From DAIOEK01 sp963721445 (GTDB lineage Bacteria > Chloroflexota > Anaerolineae > Anaerolineales > Anaerolineaceae): DNA of 64,000 nucleotides. The position numbers and the translations under genes were made by a program. A model generated the notes under the pieces. That model ran no database searches, was not told where the DNA came from, and saw nothing but the letters and a program-made list of their open reading frames with translations. Numbering within the stretch: the first letter of the stretch is position 1; every line of letters starts with the position of its first letter. The stretch spans positions 248,001-312,000 of the forward strand of contig CAVRIZ010000005.1 in assembly GCA_963721445.1 (NCBI GenBank), written 5' to 3'. Positions 46,170-54,045 of this stretch are shown in pieces.

Positions 46170-46556
46170 ATGAAAGTTCTTATTATTGATGATGACCCAG
46201 CCATGACAGAGCTTTTGTGTCTGTTATTAAAAGCTGCCACCCTGAAAGTTATTACTGCCAATAGCGGTCCCGAGGGGATTAGTCTTCTACATTCAGAGAC
46301 GCCGGATATCATTATCCTGGATTTAATGATGCCTGAGATGGATGGATATGAGGTATGCCAGCAAATTCGTTCGTTCAGTGCGATACCCATCCTGATACTG
46401 TCTGCCCTTGATATGCCTGGAATGGTATCTAAAGCATTGGATGCCGGAGCCGATGATTATTTAATTAAGCCTGTCACCAGCAGCATACTTGTTGCCCATT
46501 TGAACAATCTTCTTCGACGGATGAAATCACCGAATCAACTTTCAGCACTTGGATGA
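46170..46556 (+). CDS. Stand-alone response-regulator receiver protein
   Basis: This 128-residue protein is a lone CheY-like receiver domain. Acidic pocket IIDDDPAM, phospho-acceptor Asp in DIIILDLMMPEMDGYE, the Thr/Ser position at ILILSALD and the Lys in DYLIKPVTS are all present. No output domain or adjacent histidine kinase is seen. The start at 46170 follows GGAGG at 46161. The next gene encodes a small Cys-rich protein 25 bp downstream on the same strand, so the two may form a signalling pair. The partner kinase must be elsewhere. Confidence 0.9.
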   Translation: MKVLIIDDDPAMTELLCLLLKAATLKVITANSGPEGISLLHSETPDIIILDLMMPEMDGYEVCQQIRSFSAIPILILSALDMPGMVSKALDAGADDYLIKPVTSSILVAHLNNLLRRMKSPNQLSALG

Positions 46557-46581
46557 TCGCTTCGTTTAACGGAGAAAATAA

Positions 46582-46878
46582 ATGCAAACCTGTACCCGCT
46601 GTTATGCTCAATCTCCAGATAGTGCATTATTATGCGTCTCCTGTCAGACGGATCTGAGGGAATACTCCTCAACAGCCGTGGCATTAAATCAATTTAAAAA
46701 CAATGATCGGATCAAATACGTGCGGGTAAGCATAGGAAATGATGCCTGCTCGTCCTGTCACGAGTTGCAAGGGACTTATCCAAAAGAAAGTGCGCCAGCT
46801 CTCCCTCATACTGGGTGTTCTCACGAAAACGGCTGCCGCTGTTTTTATGAACCCTACCTGGGTGTGTTATACCCGTAG
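46582..46878 (+). CDS. Small Cys-rich zinc-ribbon protein with phage head-protein-like knuckle
   Basis: This 98-residue protein has an N-terminal CTRCYAQSPDSALLCVSC zinc ribbon and a C-terminal part reading DACSSCHELQGTYPKESAPA followed by LPHTGCSHENGCRCF. The second part, CxxCxxLxGxxYPxxxAPxLP...NxCRC, closely resembles the Cys/His knuckle at the end of Mu F/SPP1 gp7-type minor head proteins, but no other phage gene is nearby. It may be a domesticated metal-binding module. It lies behind the lone receiver gene and before a strong terminator. The function is unknown. Confidence 0.7.
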   Translation: MQTCTRCYAQSPDSALLCVSCQTDLREYSSTAVALNQFKNNDRIKYVRVSIGNDACSSCHELQGTYPKESAPALPHTGCSHENGCRCFYEPYLGVLYP

Positions 46879-46910
46879 AATACGTACTTAATCAGACTTT
46901 TGGGGATTCT

Positions 46911-46938
46911 AAAAACCGGTCAAATTTGATCGGTTTTT
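46911..46938. terminator. Bidirectional terminator between Cys-rich gene and cca
   Basis: AAAAACCG (46911-46918) pairs with CGGTTTTT (46931-46938) across a GTCAAATTTGAT core that itself can pair. A and T runs flank it on both sides, and it lies between convergent genes. Confidence 0.85.
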
Positions 46939-46939
46939 C

Positions 46940-48517
46940 CTAGTGCAGCCTGGCTAGCAACCATCCCTCTGCATCGTGCAGATTATTAATTCTTCCGGCC
47001 GCCTGTTCAATCCGAACCATTTCAAGTAATGTTCCGACCTCCGGACCAGGCGGAAGATGGTAACGCTGAACCAGGTGATCTCCAGTAATTAATACCGGAG
47101 GATCGATAATTTCCGGATGATTCCAATATATATCAAAAATCATTCTGCAGGTTTCCAGGGTTCGCTCCCAAAGTTGGATCGATGATCGATCCTTTTCGGC
47201 TCGTAATTCCTGAGCCAGGAAGCCTACGATCGCATCTATACCTGTCTGACGAGCATCTCGGAAATAGGTATAGATCTCCTCCGATGTTGGAAGATGGTGA
47301 GGCTCGAAAAGGGTTTTCAGCAGCCGGGATGCAGTGCTAAAATCCTGTATCCAATTGATCTCAGCTCTGGAGAGATGATAGCGACGACCGAGTTTAGCAG
47401 GTAATAGTTCATCACCCAGGATATTGGCAATAGACACGGAAAGAAAGGCAAAAATCGAATATCCAAAACGGTTTCTGTTACCATCGATGACCTTCGACAA
47501 ATGATCCTGCAACTGGGTTCGAAAAATCCCCAATTGCAGAACAGCCAGACCGACCTGGATATTCTTTGCACCCTCCTGAGGATAATCACCAACCACATAA
47601 TTCGCTAATTCGTACCAGGACTCTATCTGCCCGAGCAATTGATGCCACCATCCAATCCCTGCGTGTTCGCGAGCGCTGCTGAATTCAGGAATCAAATGTG
47701 GTATGCACCCCAACCAATCCAGTGCGCGAAGAGACGTAGCAGCCTTGGGATGGCCCATCATTCTTAAGAACTCATCCCGCCGGCGCTCAATCGAGGTTTC
47801 CGCCAAACCAGTAACGGCAAGCTTCATCCGGTCCCGGGTCGTTTTTTGAATATGAAATTGTCCTTCAGCCGCTAATCGCACTCCCCGTAAGATTCGCAGA
47901 GGATCCGCCTCGAAAGACCTGGGATTGCATGCGACCAATTGCTTGTCACGTAAAGCTTGTATGCCTTGCAGTGGATCGATCAGTTTTTGCGGGTCTTGCA
48001 GATTGATCGCCATTGCGTTGATGGTGAAATCTCTTTCCTTCAAATCGCCTTCGATCGATTTCGCTCTGGCAGCCATGAAATCCATCACCAAGCTTTGTTG
48101 GGTTTCAGGAAGAATCACCCGAAAAGTCTCATGTTCCTCATCCATGCAATAAAAAGCACCCTTGAAACGATCGGCTGCTTGTTTCGCAATTTGCCTGGTA
48201 TCTTTTAGACAAACGAAATCAAGGTCACGGACAGGTTGATTTAGCAGGGCATCCCGAACTGCCCCCCCAACCAGATAGATATCTTGACGATGAAGAAATA
48301 GCGCTTGAAGTTGATAAAACGATTCCGGAAAAACCATCATCTGTGCCTGGGGTATGTAACTAATCAGTGGAATTTCTTTATGCCGAAGTAGCCTGGCAGC
48401 GGCTCTGACTTGCTCCGGACCATATCCATGAGCTAGAATTTGGTTACCGATCCGGGCGATCCATCGACCCGCATAAGGGTGTGACAAGAGGTCCGGCTGG
48501 TCTTTGGTTCCGGTCAT
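46940..48517 (-). CDS. CCA tRNA nucleotidyltransferase / poly(A) polymerase family
   Basis: This 525-residue class II nucleotidyltransferase has the catalytic head DIYLVGGAVRDALLNQPVRDLDFV (GGxVRD and DxD). GDLKERDFTINAMAINLQDP is the template-side block, DPLRILRGVRLAAE follows, and the neck ERRRDEFLRMM is normal. About 60 N-terminal residues before the head are extra. The C-terminal half looks like a degenerate HD domain without clear HD residues. It should add or repair the tRNA 3' CCA, though poly(A) polymerase or A-adding variants cannot be excluded. It is last of tdk-hpt-cca. Confidence 0.88.
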   Translation of the reverse strand: MTGTKDQPDLLSHPYAGRWIARIGNQILAHGYGPEQVRAAARLLRHKEIPLISYIPQAQMMVFPESFYQLQALFLHRQDIYLVGGAVRDALLNQPVRDLDFVCLKDTRQIAKQAADRFKGAFYCMDEEHETFRVILPETQQSLVMDFMAARAKSIEGDLKERDFTINAMAINLQDPQKLIDPLQGIQALRDKQLVACNPRSFEADPLRILRGVRLAAEGQFHIQKTTRDRMKLAVTGLAETSIERRRDEFLRMMGHPKAATSLRALDWLGCIPHLIPEFSSAREHAGIGWWHQLLGQIESWYELANYVVGDYPQEGAKNIQVGLAVLQLGIFRTQLQDHLSKVIDGNRNRFGYSIFAFLSVSIANILGDELLPAKLGRRYHLSRAEINWIQDFSTASRLLKTLFEPHHLPTSEEIYTYFRDARQTGIDAIVGFLAQELRAEKDRSSIQLWERTLETCRMIFDIYWNHPEIIDPPVLITGDHLVQRYHLPPGPEVGTLLEMVRIEQAAGRINNLHDAEGWLLARLH

Positions 48518-48523
48518 TGATAG

Positions 48524-49081
48524 TCATTCTTCTGGACGATAACGCTCGAGATCGACAACACCGATAAATGGGAGATTCCGATAATATTCATCGATATCCA
48601 GTCCGTATCCAAAGACAAATTTATTTGGGATGATAAAACCTCTGTATTTTATGGGTACTTCCACTTCACGTCTGGAAGCTTTATCGAGTAAGGTGCAAAC
48701 GACCAGAGATTTTGGATCACGGGTGGCCAAAAGATCCAAGACGGAAGAAATGGTTCGACCGCTATCCACGATATCTTCCACCAGGATCACATTCCGACCC
48801 TCCAGGCTGGTATTTAGATCAAGCGTGATTCGGACATGCCCACTGGATTCACGCGCTCCTGATCCATAGGATGATACGGCCATAAAATCGACTGCAAGGG
48901 GAAGGTCGATTTCACGCATCAGGTCGGTGAGGAACAATACACCACCGCGTAAAATGCAAATAAGTAATACTTCCTGCCCGGCATAGTCGTGAGTGATCTC
49001 ACGCCCCAATTCGATTATTCGTTGGGTGAGTTGTTCGCGTGTAACCAGTACCTCAGATAGAAAATCCTTATACTCTTGCAT
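48524..49081 (-). CDS. hpt: Hypoxanthine phosphoribosyltransferase
   Basis: This 185-residue purine salvage enzyme has LLICILRGGVLFLTDLMREI (the PPi-loop) and the PRPP motif VILVEDIVDSGRTISSVLDL, followed by the usual KASRREVEVPIKYRGFIIPN and GYGLDIDEYYRNLPFIGVV. It converts hypoxanthine or guanine plus PRPP to nucleotides. It sits 7 bases from tdk and 6 bases from cca, so the three form a tight operon. Confidence 0.95.
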   Translation of the reverse strand: MQEYKDFLSEVLVTREQLTQRIIELGREITHDYAGQEVLLICILRGGVLFLTDLMREIDLPLAVDFMAVSSYGSGARESSGHVRITLDLNTSLEGRNVILVEDIVDSGRTISSVLDLLATRDPKSLVVCTLLDKASRREVEVPIKYRGFIIPNKFVFGYGLDIDEYYRNLPFIGVVDLERYRPEE

Positions 49082-49088
49082 TTTCCAC

Positions 49089-49665
49089 CTATCGGTTGTG
49101 TGGCACTTCGTGATGTTTCCGGCAGCGAGCTTCGTACATCTCTGAAGCGCCGACGATTACGACCGGATCATTATAGTTTGCCGGCTTTCCATTCACCAAT
49201 CGCTGGGTCCTGGATGCCGGTTCACCGCAAGACATACAGATTGCTTGCAATTTATCCACTTTTTCTGCCTGTGACATCAGCTCCGGCATACTTCCAAACG
49301 GTTCACAGCGGAAGTCAGTATCAAGCCCTGCAACCAGGACACGGATTCCCCGGGATGCCAGGATATTTACAATGTCTACTATCTCGGGGTCAAAGAACTG
49401 AGCTTCGTCAACCCCCACTACCGTGGTGTTGCTATCCAGACGATCGATAATATCTGCGGCACGATTCACGGGTATTGCTGCATACTCGGAGCCAGCGTGC
49501 GAGGTCACTTTTTCCACAGCAAATCGAATATCGATGGCAGGCTTAAATACCTGTACCTTCTGCTTTGCAATAGTCGCCCGCCGAAGCCTGCGGATCAAGT
49601 TCATCGGTTTTTCCACTGAACATTGATCCACAGATGACTTCAACTGAACCGGTGTGATGTTTCAT
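49089..49665 (-). CDS. tdk: Thymidine kinase, one frameshift near 49603
   Basis: Starting at 49665 the protein reads MKHHTGSVEVICGSMFSGKTDEL with the type II TK P loop. GAACTTGATC then carries one T too many, and the frame continues IRRLRRATIAKQKVQVFKPA. Later blocks are DEAQFFDPEIVDIVNILA, VLVAGLDTDFRCEPFGSM (lasso side) and the zinc site CMSCGEPA...CRKHHE. Total is about 192 residues, normal for the family. The printed frame alone begins within codons after the P loop and would be inactive, so the indel is likely technical. It makes dTMP from thymidine. Confidence 0.92.
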
Positions 49666-49759
49666 AAGCGCCCCAAGGAATTTGATTCTGTATGAAAACA
49701 GGCAGACGCTGGTTGCATCTGCCTGTTAAGTGTACTTGAGAAACTAACGAAGGGCAATA

Positions 49760-50236
49760 TTATACGGCGATCTCATCCGCAGCCGCTGGAAGTTCATAAC
49801 CCAGGGAGCGGAGCTTCTTTTTGAGATCGATCAGGGACTTCCGTCCAAAACCTTCGATGGCTAAGACAGCGGCTTCGCCTTCAGCCAGTTTATCGATAAC
49901 CTGACCAACGGTGGTGATACCTGCTTTTTCCAATACTGCTGTCGGGCGATTACCGAGTTCTAATTCGGCGACGGTGCGATCGGGGGATGTGCGGGCATCT
50001 TCACGGGCTTTTTTATCGTCCGCGAACGACTGGCGAGCCTGAAGTTTCTTATAGAATCGATCCACCTGTCCTTCGATATCGATCAAGCGTTGCTGTTGAC
50101 CGGTGAAGAAAGGATGGCACCTTGAGCAAACTTCGGTTCGAATAGATTTTCGAGTGGAACCGGTTGTCCAGGTATTTCCGCATGCGCAAACCACCTGGGC
50201 GTCGGTGTAATAGGTTGGATGAATATCTTTTCTCAT
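49760..50236 (-). CDS. rpmE: 50S ribosomal protein L31 fused to an RNA polymerase alpha-CTD-like domain
   Basis: The first 70 residues are L31: MRKDIHPTYYTDAQVVCACG, then CSRCHPFFTGQQQRLIDIEG, with four cysteines (C+ form). A Lys/Arg-rich linker with QARQSFADDKKAREDART follows. Residues about 90-150 read VAELELGNRPTAVLEKAGIT, TVGQVIDKLAEGEA and IEGFGRKSLIDLKKKLRSLG. This aligns residue for residue with the RpoA C-terminal domain, including the Arg of E. coli R265 and the GKKS helix-hairpin-helix (here GRKS), but lacks N268 and C269. The total of 158 residues is twice a normal L31. It is third in the rplU-rpmA-rpmE run. The role of the tail is unknown. Confidence 0.92.
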   Translation of the reverse strand: MRKDIHPTYYTDAQVVCACGNTWTTGSTRKSIRTEVCSRCHPFFTGQQQRLIDIEGQVDRFYKKLQARQSFADDKKAREDARTSPDRTVAELELGNRPTAVLEKAGITTVGQVIDKLAEGEAAVLAIEGFGRKSLIDLKKKLRSLGYELPAAADEIAV

Positions 50237-50284
50237 GGATTCCGTTTATCCTTTTCCCCTAGGGAGGGTTGGATTCTAATTAAT

Positions 50285-50545
50285 TTACTCGGCTTCAGGT
50301 AGGATATGAACCCGTTTTTTACCATCCGGCATTGTCTCAAATTGGACAATCCCATTCGCGGTAGCAAACAGGGTATCATCTTTACCAATACCTACATTTT
50401 GACCGGGTTTGATGCGGGTGCCGCGTTGTCGAACAATGATGTTTCCGGATAAAACCACTTCACCACCATATTTCTTGACACCCAAACGCTGTGCGTTACT
50501 GTCGCGACCGTTGCGGGATGAACCGCCACCTTTTTTATGTGCCAT
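50285..50545 (-). CDS. rpmA: 50S ribosomal protein L27
   Basis: This 86-residue L27 starts MAHKKGGGSSRNGRDSNAQR, the family signature. It has no Firmicutes-style cleavable N-terminal extension. KYGGEVVLSGNIIVRQRGTR and NVGIGKDDTLFATANGIVQF follow. Its N-terminus reaches the peptidyl transferase centre. It lies 5 bases after rplU. Confidence 0.97.
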   Translation of the reverse strand: MAHKKGGGSSRNGRDSNAQRLGVKKYGGEVVLSGNIIVRQRGTRIKPGQNVGIGKDDTLFATANGIVQFETMPDGKKRVHILPEAE

Positions 50546-50550
50546 TTGAC

Positions 50551-50868
50551 CTACTCCACAGAAATAGTTTCAATCATTAGTCGGGTGTACTGCTGGCGAT
50601 GACCCGTTTTAACGCGGATGCGTTTCTTTGGGCGATATTTAAAGACGACCAGTTTTGGACCCTTTATATGATCCACAATGGTGGCTTTCACATTCGCTTT
50701 TTTCACATTGGGGGTGCCCACAGAAATCTGGTCGCCATCCACCAGTAATAACACCTGATCCAGGTCTATTTCTTTCCCAGGATCCTCGGCAAGCAGATCG
50801 ACATCGATCATGCTACCCTCGACGGCTTTAAACTGCTTACCGCCACATTCAACAATAGCGTATTTCAT
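50551..50868 (-). CDS. rplU: 50S ribosomal protein L21
   Basis: The start at 50868 gives MKYAIVECGGKQFKAVEGSM, the L21 N-terminus. An in-frame codon 33 bases upstream would add residues not found in the family. KGPKLVVFKYRPKKRIRVKT and GHRQQYTRLMIETI are conserved. It leads the rplU-rpmA-rpmE operon, with a strong promoter and a leader of about 105 nt. Confidence 0.96.
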   Translation of the reverse strand: MKYAIVECGGKQFKAVEGSMIDVDLLAEDPGKEIDLDQVLLLVDGDQISVGTPNVKKANVKATIVDHIKGPKLVVFKYRPKKRIRVKTGHRQQYTRLMIETISVE

Positions 50869-50980
50869 TTTTTCTCCAATCTTCACTTCGCCAGATATCA
50901 CGCGATGATCGCCCGAAAGTGGGGAAGTTGGGGATACATAATTTCATCCCAGCATTGCTTGCCGGGACAAGGCGAGTTGT

Positions 50981-51010
50981 ATTATACATGATAGAATTTG
51001 AATCTGTCAA
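50981..51010 (-). promoter_or_regulatory. Promoter of rplU-rpmA-rpmE and structured leader
   Basis: On the minus strand a perfect TTGACA (51005-51010) and a perfect TATAAT (50981-50986) are 18 bp apart. Transcription should start near 50974. The leader holds a hairpin, TCCCGGCA-AGCAA-TGCTGGGA, near 50940-50962, a candidate site for ribosomal-protein autoregulation. Confidence 0.7.
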
Positions 51011-51045
51011 CGCATGAATATCATCTTGGTGGATATTTTAACTAA

Positions 51046-51660
51046 ATGAAAACTCAAACGCTCGAATTATCACCATCTTACCCTTTTCGGATTGCAGTTA
51101 TCTCCGACACACATACTACTCGGCAGCTTCCAGATTTTCACCCTGCTCTTTTGTCGAAAATCAAGGAGACTACACCCAATCTAATTCTCCATGCGGGTGA
51201 TATAACATTACCGGATTCATTAAAGCTGCTGCATACGATTGCACCGACTTACGCTGTCAGGGGGAATAGAGATATCTTCGGATTCGCTGAACTGCCTGAT
51301 GTTGTCCAAATTCAGATCGGGAAACATTTGATCCTGATGGCGCATGGGCATGGCCCCATGCTACATTATTTATTGGACAAAGCGAAATATATGACTGTCG
51401 GTTATCGGTTCAAACGATACCAGCATTACCTGGAATCCATCCAACCTTTAGCCACGATCCATATCTTCGGGCATACTCACGTTCCAGTTAATCAGAGGAT
51501 TAACGGAAAGTTATTTCTAAATCCGGGAACTGCCGGCTATCCGGCTCGAGGATATCCTCACGCGGCAATGGCATGGATCACACTCGCAGAGGATGGATCG
51601 ATCCTGTCCAGTATTCAATACCTGGAACATCCAGAAGCGCTACTTCCGAAGTTCAGCTAA
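51046..51660 (+). CDS. YfcE/MJ0936-type metallophosphoesterase
   Basis: This 204-residue calcineurin-like phosphodiesterase has the full metal-ligand set: VISDTHTT, HAGDITLP, RGNRDIFG, MAHGHGP and FGHTHVPVN. The layout matches the MJ0936/YfcE group, active on bis-p-nitrophenyl phosphate-like diesters with unknown natural substrate. An insert (LDKAKYMTVGYRFKRYQHYL) between the GH and GHTH motifs is somewhat long. It stands alone, divergent from rplU and overlapping tail to tail with the Cys-rich gene. Confidence 0.88.
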   Translation: MKTQTLELSPSYPFRIAVISDTHTTRQLPDFHPALLSKIKETTPNLILHAGDITLPDSLKLLHTIAPTYAVRGNRDIFGFAELPDVVQIQIGKHLILMAHGHGPMLHYLLDKAKYMTVGYRFKRYQHYLESIQPLATIHIFGHTHVPVNQRINGKLFLNPGTAGYPARGYPHAAMAWITLAEDGSILSSIQYLEHPEALLPKFS

Positions 51661-51900
51661 CTCTTCTTCTACTCCGGCAGTTTCTGCTTTTAATTCAGTC
51701 AGGTATTCTTCCAACATCGTGATCTTTTCCGCCTTGGTATAGTACTGACGAACGAAATGGGAATGATCGGAATCGCAACCGCAATCACAACAACCGCAAG
51801 AACAGTGGCAACCACAACCGTCAGAGTATGATTCGTCACCGCAAGTACATTCATCCACCATTTCTTCCATCTTTTCTTTCTTCTGCTTTTTGCCCATCAT
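51640..51900 (-). CDS. Cys/His-rich small protein with C-terminal coiled coil
   Basis: This protein has about 86 residues. The start at 51900 is chosen for the GGAGG site 4 bases upstream. The N-terminal part is Lys/Glu rich. Residues about 19-47 contain 11 cysteines and several His (ECTCGDESYSDGCGCHCSCG, CCDCGCDSDHSHF), likely to bind metal. A heptad-like helix follows (ITMLEEYLTELKAETAGVEE). It resembles DUF5320-type small proteins in having a helix that ends in LEEELAELRK-like text. Its last 21 bases overlap the end of the convergent phosphoesterase gene. The function is unknown. Confidence 0.7.
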   Translation of the reverse strand: MMGKKQKKEKMEEMVDECTCGDESYSDGCGCHCSCGCCDCGCDSDHSHFVRQYYTKAEKITMLEEYLTELKAETAGVEEELAELRK

Positions 51901-51963
51901 TACCTCCACTTTTATAGGCAGTAATCATATCATTAAAGAATCCGATTCAATCCTGAGATTCAG

Positions 51964-51992
51964 TTGCGCCGTTCAAGCGAGATGAGTACAAT
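51964..51992 (+). promoter_or_regulatory. Candidate promoter of the phn genes
   Basis: TTGCGC (51964-51969), a 17 bp spacer and TACAAT (51987-51992). The leader of about 80 nt before the phnD ATG at 52080 ends in AGGAGG. No Pho box is evident by eye. Confidence 0.4.
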
Positions 51993-52079
51993 AGGATTCG
52001 GTTATTAATATTAAAGGATTAGGGATTATCAGAGAATTCTCTGTTACCAAATCATTCAAAATTCCATAGGAGGAATAAG

Positions 52080-53138
52080 ATGAGATCCAAACTGTATTTG
52101 TTAATGGCTTTAGTCATGGTCGCAGTAATGGTGTTGTCCGCCTGCGCGCCAGCCGCTGCCCCAACAGAAGCCCCTGTAGTTGTACCACCGACAGAAGCGC
52201 CACCGCCCCCTCCCCCAACTGCAGTCCCACCAACGCCAGAACCGACTGCTATCCCATTTGAAACTTGTGGCACCGCAGATAAACCCTGTGTGATCACATT
52301 TGTCCCTTCAGCCGAAGTGGGCAAGATCACAGTAGCTGGCCAGGGAATTGCCGATTGGCTTAATAAAGAGACCGGTTTGAACTTCCAGATCGAAGTAGGC
52401 ACCAGTTTTGCGGCTTCCATTGAAGCCATGGGCGCTAAGAAAGCACAAATCGGATTTTTGAACACCTTCTCAGTTCTACTCGCTGACGCCAAATATGGTA
52501 TTGACCCTGCGCTTGCATCAGTCCGCAAGCTGGCTGTAAATGAATTAAGCCCAGACAAGGATCTTGCTGGAACCATGCAGCCTTACTACCGCGGTCAATT
52601 CATTACGCAAAAAGACTCTGGAATTACCAAGCTTGCCGATTTGAAAGGCAAAACTTTCTGCTTTGTCGATCCAACTTCAACCTCTGGTTATATTGTCCCG
52701 AATATCATTATGAAAGCCAATGGGATCGATGCTGAAGCGGGTGACGTCATCGCCACTAATGCCGGTTCCCATCCAAATGTTGGTATCGCAGTCTATAAAG
52801 GTGATTGTGCTGCGGGCGTAACCTATATCGACATTCGAACGGACGCCTCCGCCGATCTCGTTACAACCTACCCAGATATCATGGAAAAGGTCGTCGTATT
52901 CTACGATACTGACCCGATCCCGAATGATGGTATCCAATTCATACCGAACTTCGATCCCGCCTTGAGAAAAACTATCGTGGACGCATTCTTGAAACTGGCT
53001 CAAGATGAAGCCGGGAAAAAACTGTTAAAAGACCTCTACAATATTAATGGTCTGGTAGAAATTAAACCAGATTTCTATAAACAATATGGTGAAATACTGA
53101 AAGCTGCGGGAGTGGATCCTGCGTCATTGGTTAAGTAA
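52080..53138 (+). CDS. phnD: Phosphonate/phosphite ABC transporter substrate-binding lipoprotein
   Basis: This 352-residue periplasmic-type binding protein is anchored as a lipoprotein (lipobox VLSAC, Cys22). A Pro/Ala/Glu-rich linker (VVVPPTEAPPPPPPTAVPP) runs to about residue 60. The PhnD fold follows with CVITFVPSAEVGKITVAGQG, GTSFAASIEAMGAKKAQIGF, LKGKTFCFVDPTSTSGYIVP and YKGDCAAGVTYIDIR. The STSG loop lies at the phosphonate site in this family. It binds phosphonate, phosphite or a related oxyanion. A terminator separates it from phnC, which would keep it more abundant than the membrane parts. Confidence 0.92.
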   Translation: MRSKLYLLMALVMVAVMVLSACAPAAAPTEAPVVVPPTEAPPPPPPTAVPPTPEPTAIPFETCGTADKPCVITFVPSAEVGKITVAGQGIADWLNKETGLNFQIEVGTSFAASIEAMGAKKAQIGFLNTFSVLLADAKYGIDPALASVRKLAVNELSPDKDLAGTMQPYYRGQFITQKDSGITKLADLKGKTFCFVDPTSTSGYIVPNIIMKANGIDAEAGDVIATNAGSHPNVGIAVYKGDCAAGVTYIDIRTDASADLVTTYPDIMEKVVVFYDTDPIPNDGIQFIPNFDPALRKTIVDAFLKLAQDEAGKKLLKDLYNINGLVEIKPDFYKQYGEILKAAGVDPASLVK

Positions 53139-53149
53139 TTTCAGTGTAA

Positions 53150-53180
53150 CTGGCAGGTCAAAAGACCTGCCAGTTTTTGT
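53150..53180 (+). terminator. Strong hairpin terminator between phnD and phnC
   Basis: ACTGGCAGGTC (53150-53160) pairs perfectly with GACCTGCCAGT (53165-53175) around AAAA, then TTTTGTTT. An 11-pair stem inside an operon suggests partial termination that favours phnD mRNA, unless phnC has its own promoter in the following 70 bp. Confidence 0.88.
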
Positions 53181-53251
53181 TTAACTTAATATACCCATTA
53201 ATTGTATATAATGATTACCATAAAATCATTTTTTTCAGGCTGGATACTCTT

Positions 53252-54010
53252 ATGTTAAAAATTGAAAATCTAAGCAAGACATATCCAAACGGAACGCAAG
53301 CATTGAATGGTGTTAGTTTTGAAGTCGAAGAGGGGGAATTCCTGGCTGTAATTGGTTTGAGTGGTTCGGGTAAATCCACATTACTTCGATGCATCAATCG
53401 ATTGATCGAGCCGACATCAGGCAAGATTACCTGGAATGATATAGACGTTACTGCGGCAACTGGAAAAGAGATCCGCAACATACGCCGGCAGATCGGAATG
53501 ATTTTCCAGCAATTTAATTTGGTAAAACGATCCTCTGTGAAAACAAATGTACTTACAGGAAGGTTGGGGTATGTCCCGACAATTCCCAGCCTGTTCCACA
53601 TCTTTTCCAAGGAAGACCATGATCGCGTGACGAAAAATCTTGATATGGTCGGTCTTGCAGACAAAATTGATGTTCGAGCAGATTCTCTGTCAGGCGGGCA
53701 GCAGCAACGGGTGGGTATTGCGCGGGCATTAATGCAGGAACCAAAACTAATTCTTGCAGATGAACCGGTAGCCTCGTTGGATCCTGTTTTGGCTCACTCG
53801 ATCCTCAAATACTTGGAGCAGTTAAACAAGGAATTCGGCATGACTGTTATTTGCAGCCTGCACTTCCTGGATTTGGTTCATCGTTATGCTACCAGGGCGA
53901 TCGCGCTCAAGGATGGGTACCTGGTTTTTGAAGGGTTGCCAAAAGAAATCGATGACGCCCAGTTCAAAGAGATATATGGAAAAGATGCAGAAAGAATTGA
54001 AGTAATTTGA
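53252..54010 (+). CDS. phnC: Phosphonate ABC transporter ATP-binding protein
   Basis: The start at 53252 (MLKIENLSKTYPNGTQALNG) gives 252 residues, the usual PhnC length; the open frame upstream is AT-rich leader. Walker A is IGLSGSGKSTLLRCI, the Q loop is IGMIFQQFNLVKR, the signature is DSLSGGQQQRVGIARALM, Walker B is LILADEPVASLDP and the switch His is CSLHFLDL. It powers uptake of phosphonate-type substrates with PhnD and PhnE. Confidence 0.93.
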   Translation: MLKIENLSKTYPNGTQALNGVSFEVEEGEFLAVIGLSGSGKSTLLRCINRLIEPTSGKITWNDIDVTAATGKEIRNIRRQIGMIFQQFNLVKRSSVKTNVLTGRLGYVPTIPSLFHIFSKEDHDRVTKNLDMVGLADKIDVRADSLSGGQQQRVGIARALMQEPKLILADEPVASLDPVLAHSILKYLEQLNKEFGMTVICSLHFLDLVHRYATRAIALKDGYLVFEGLPKEIDDAQFKEIYGKDAERIEVI

Positions 54011-54045
54011 TATTTCACCATAAACAATGAAATGAGATTACCTTA

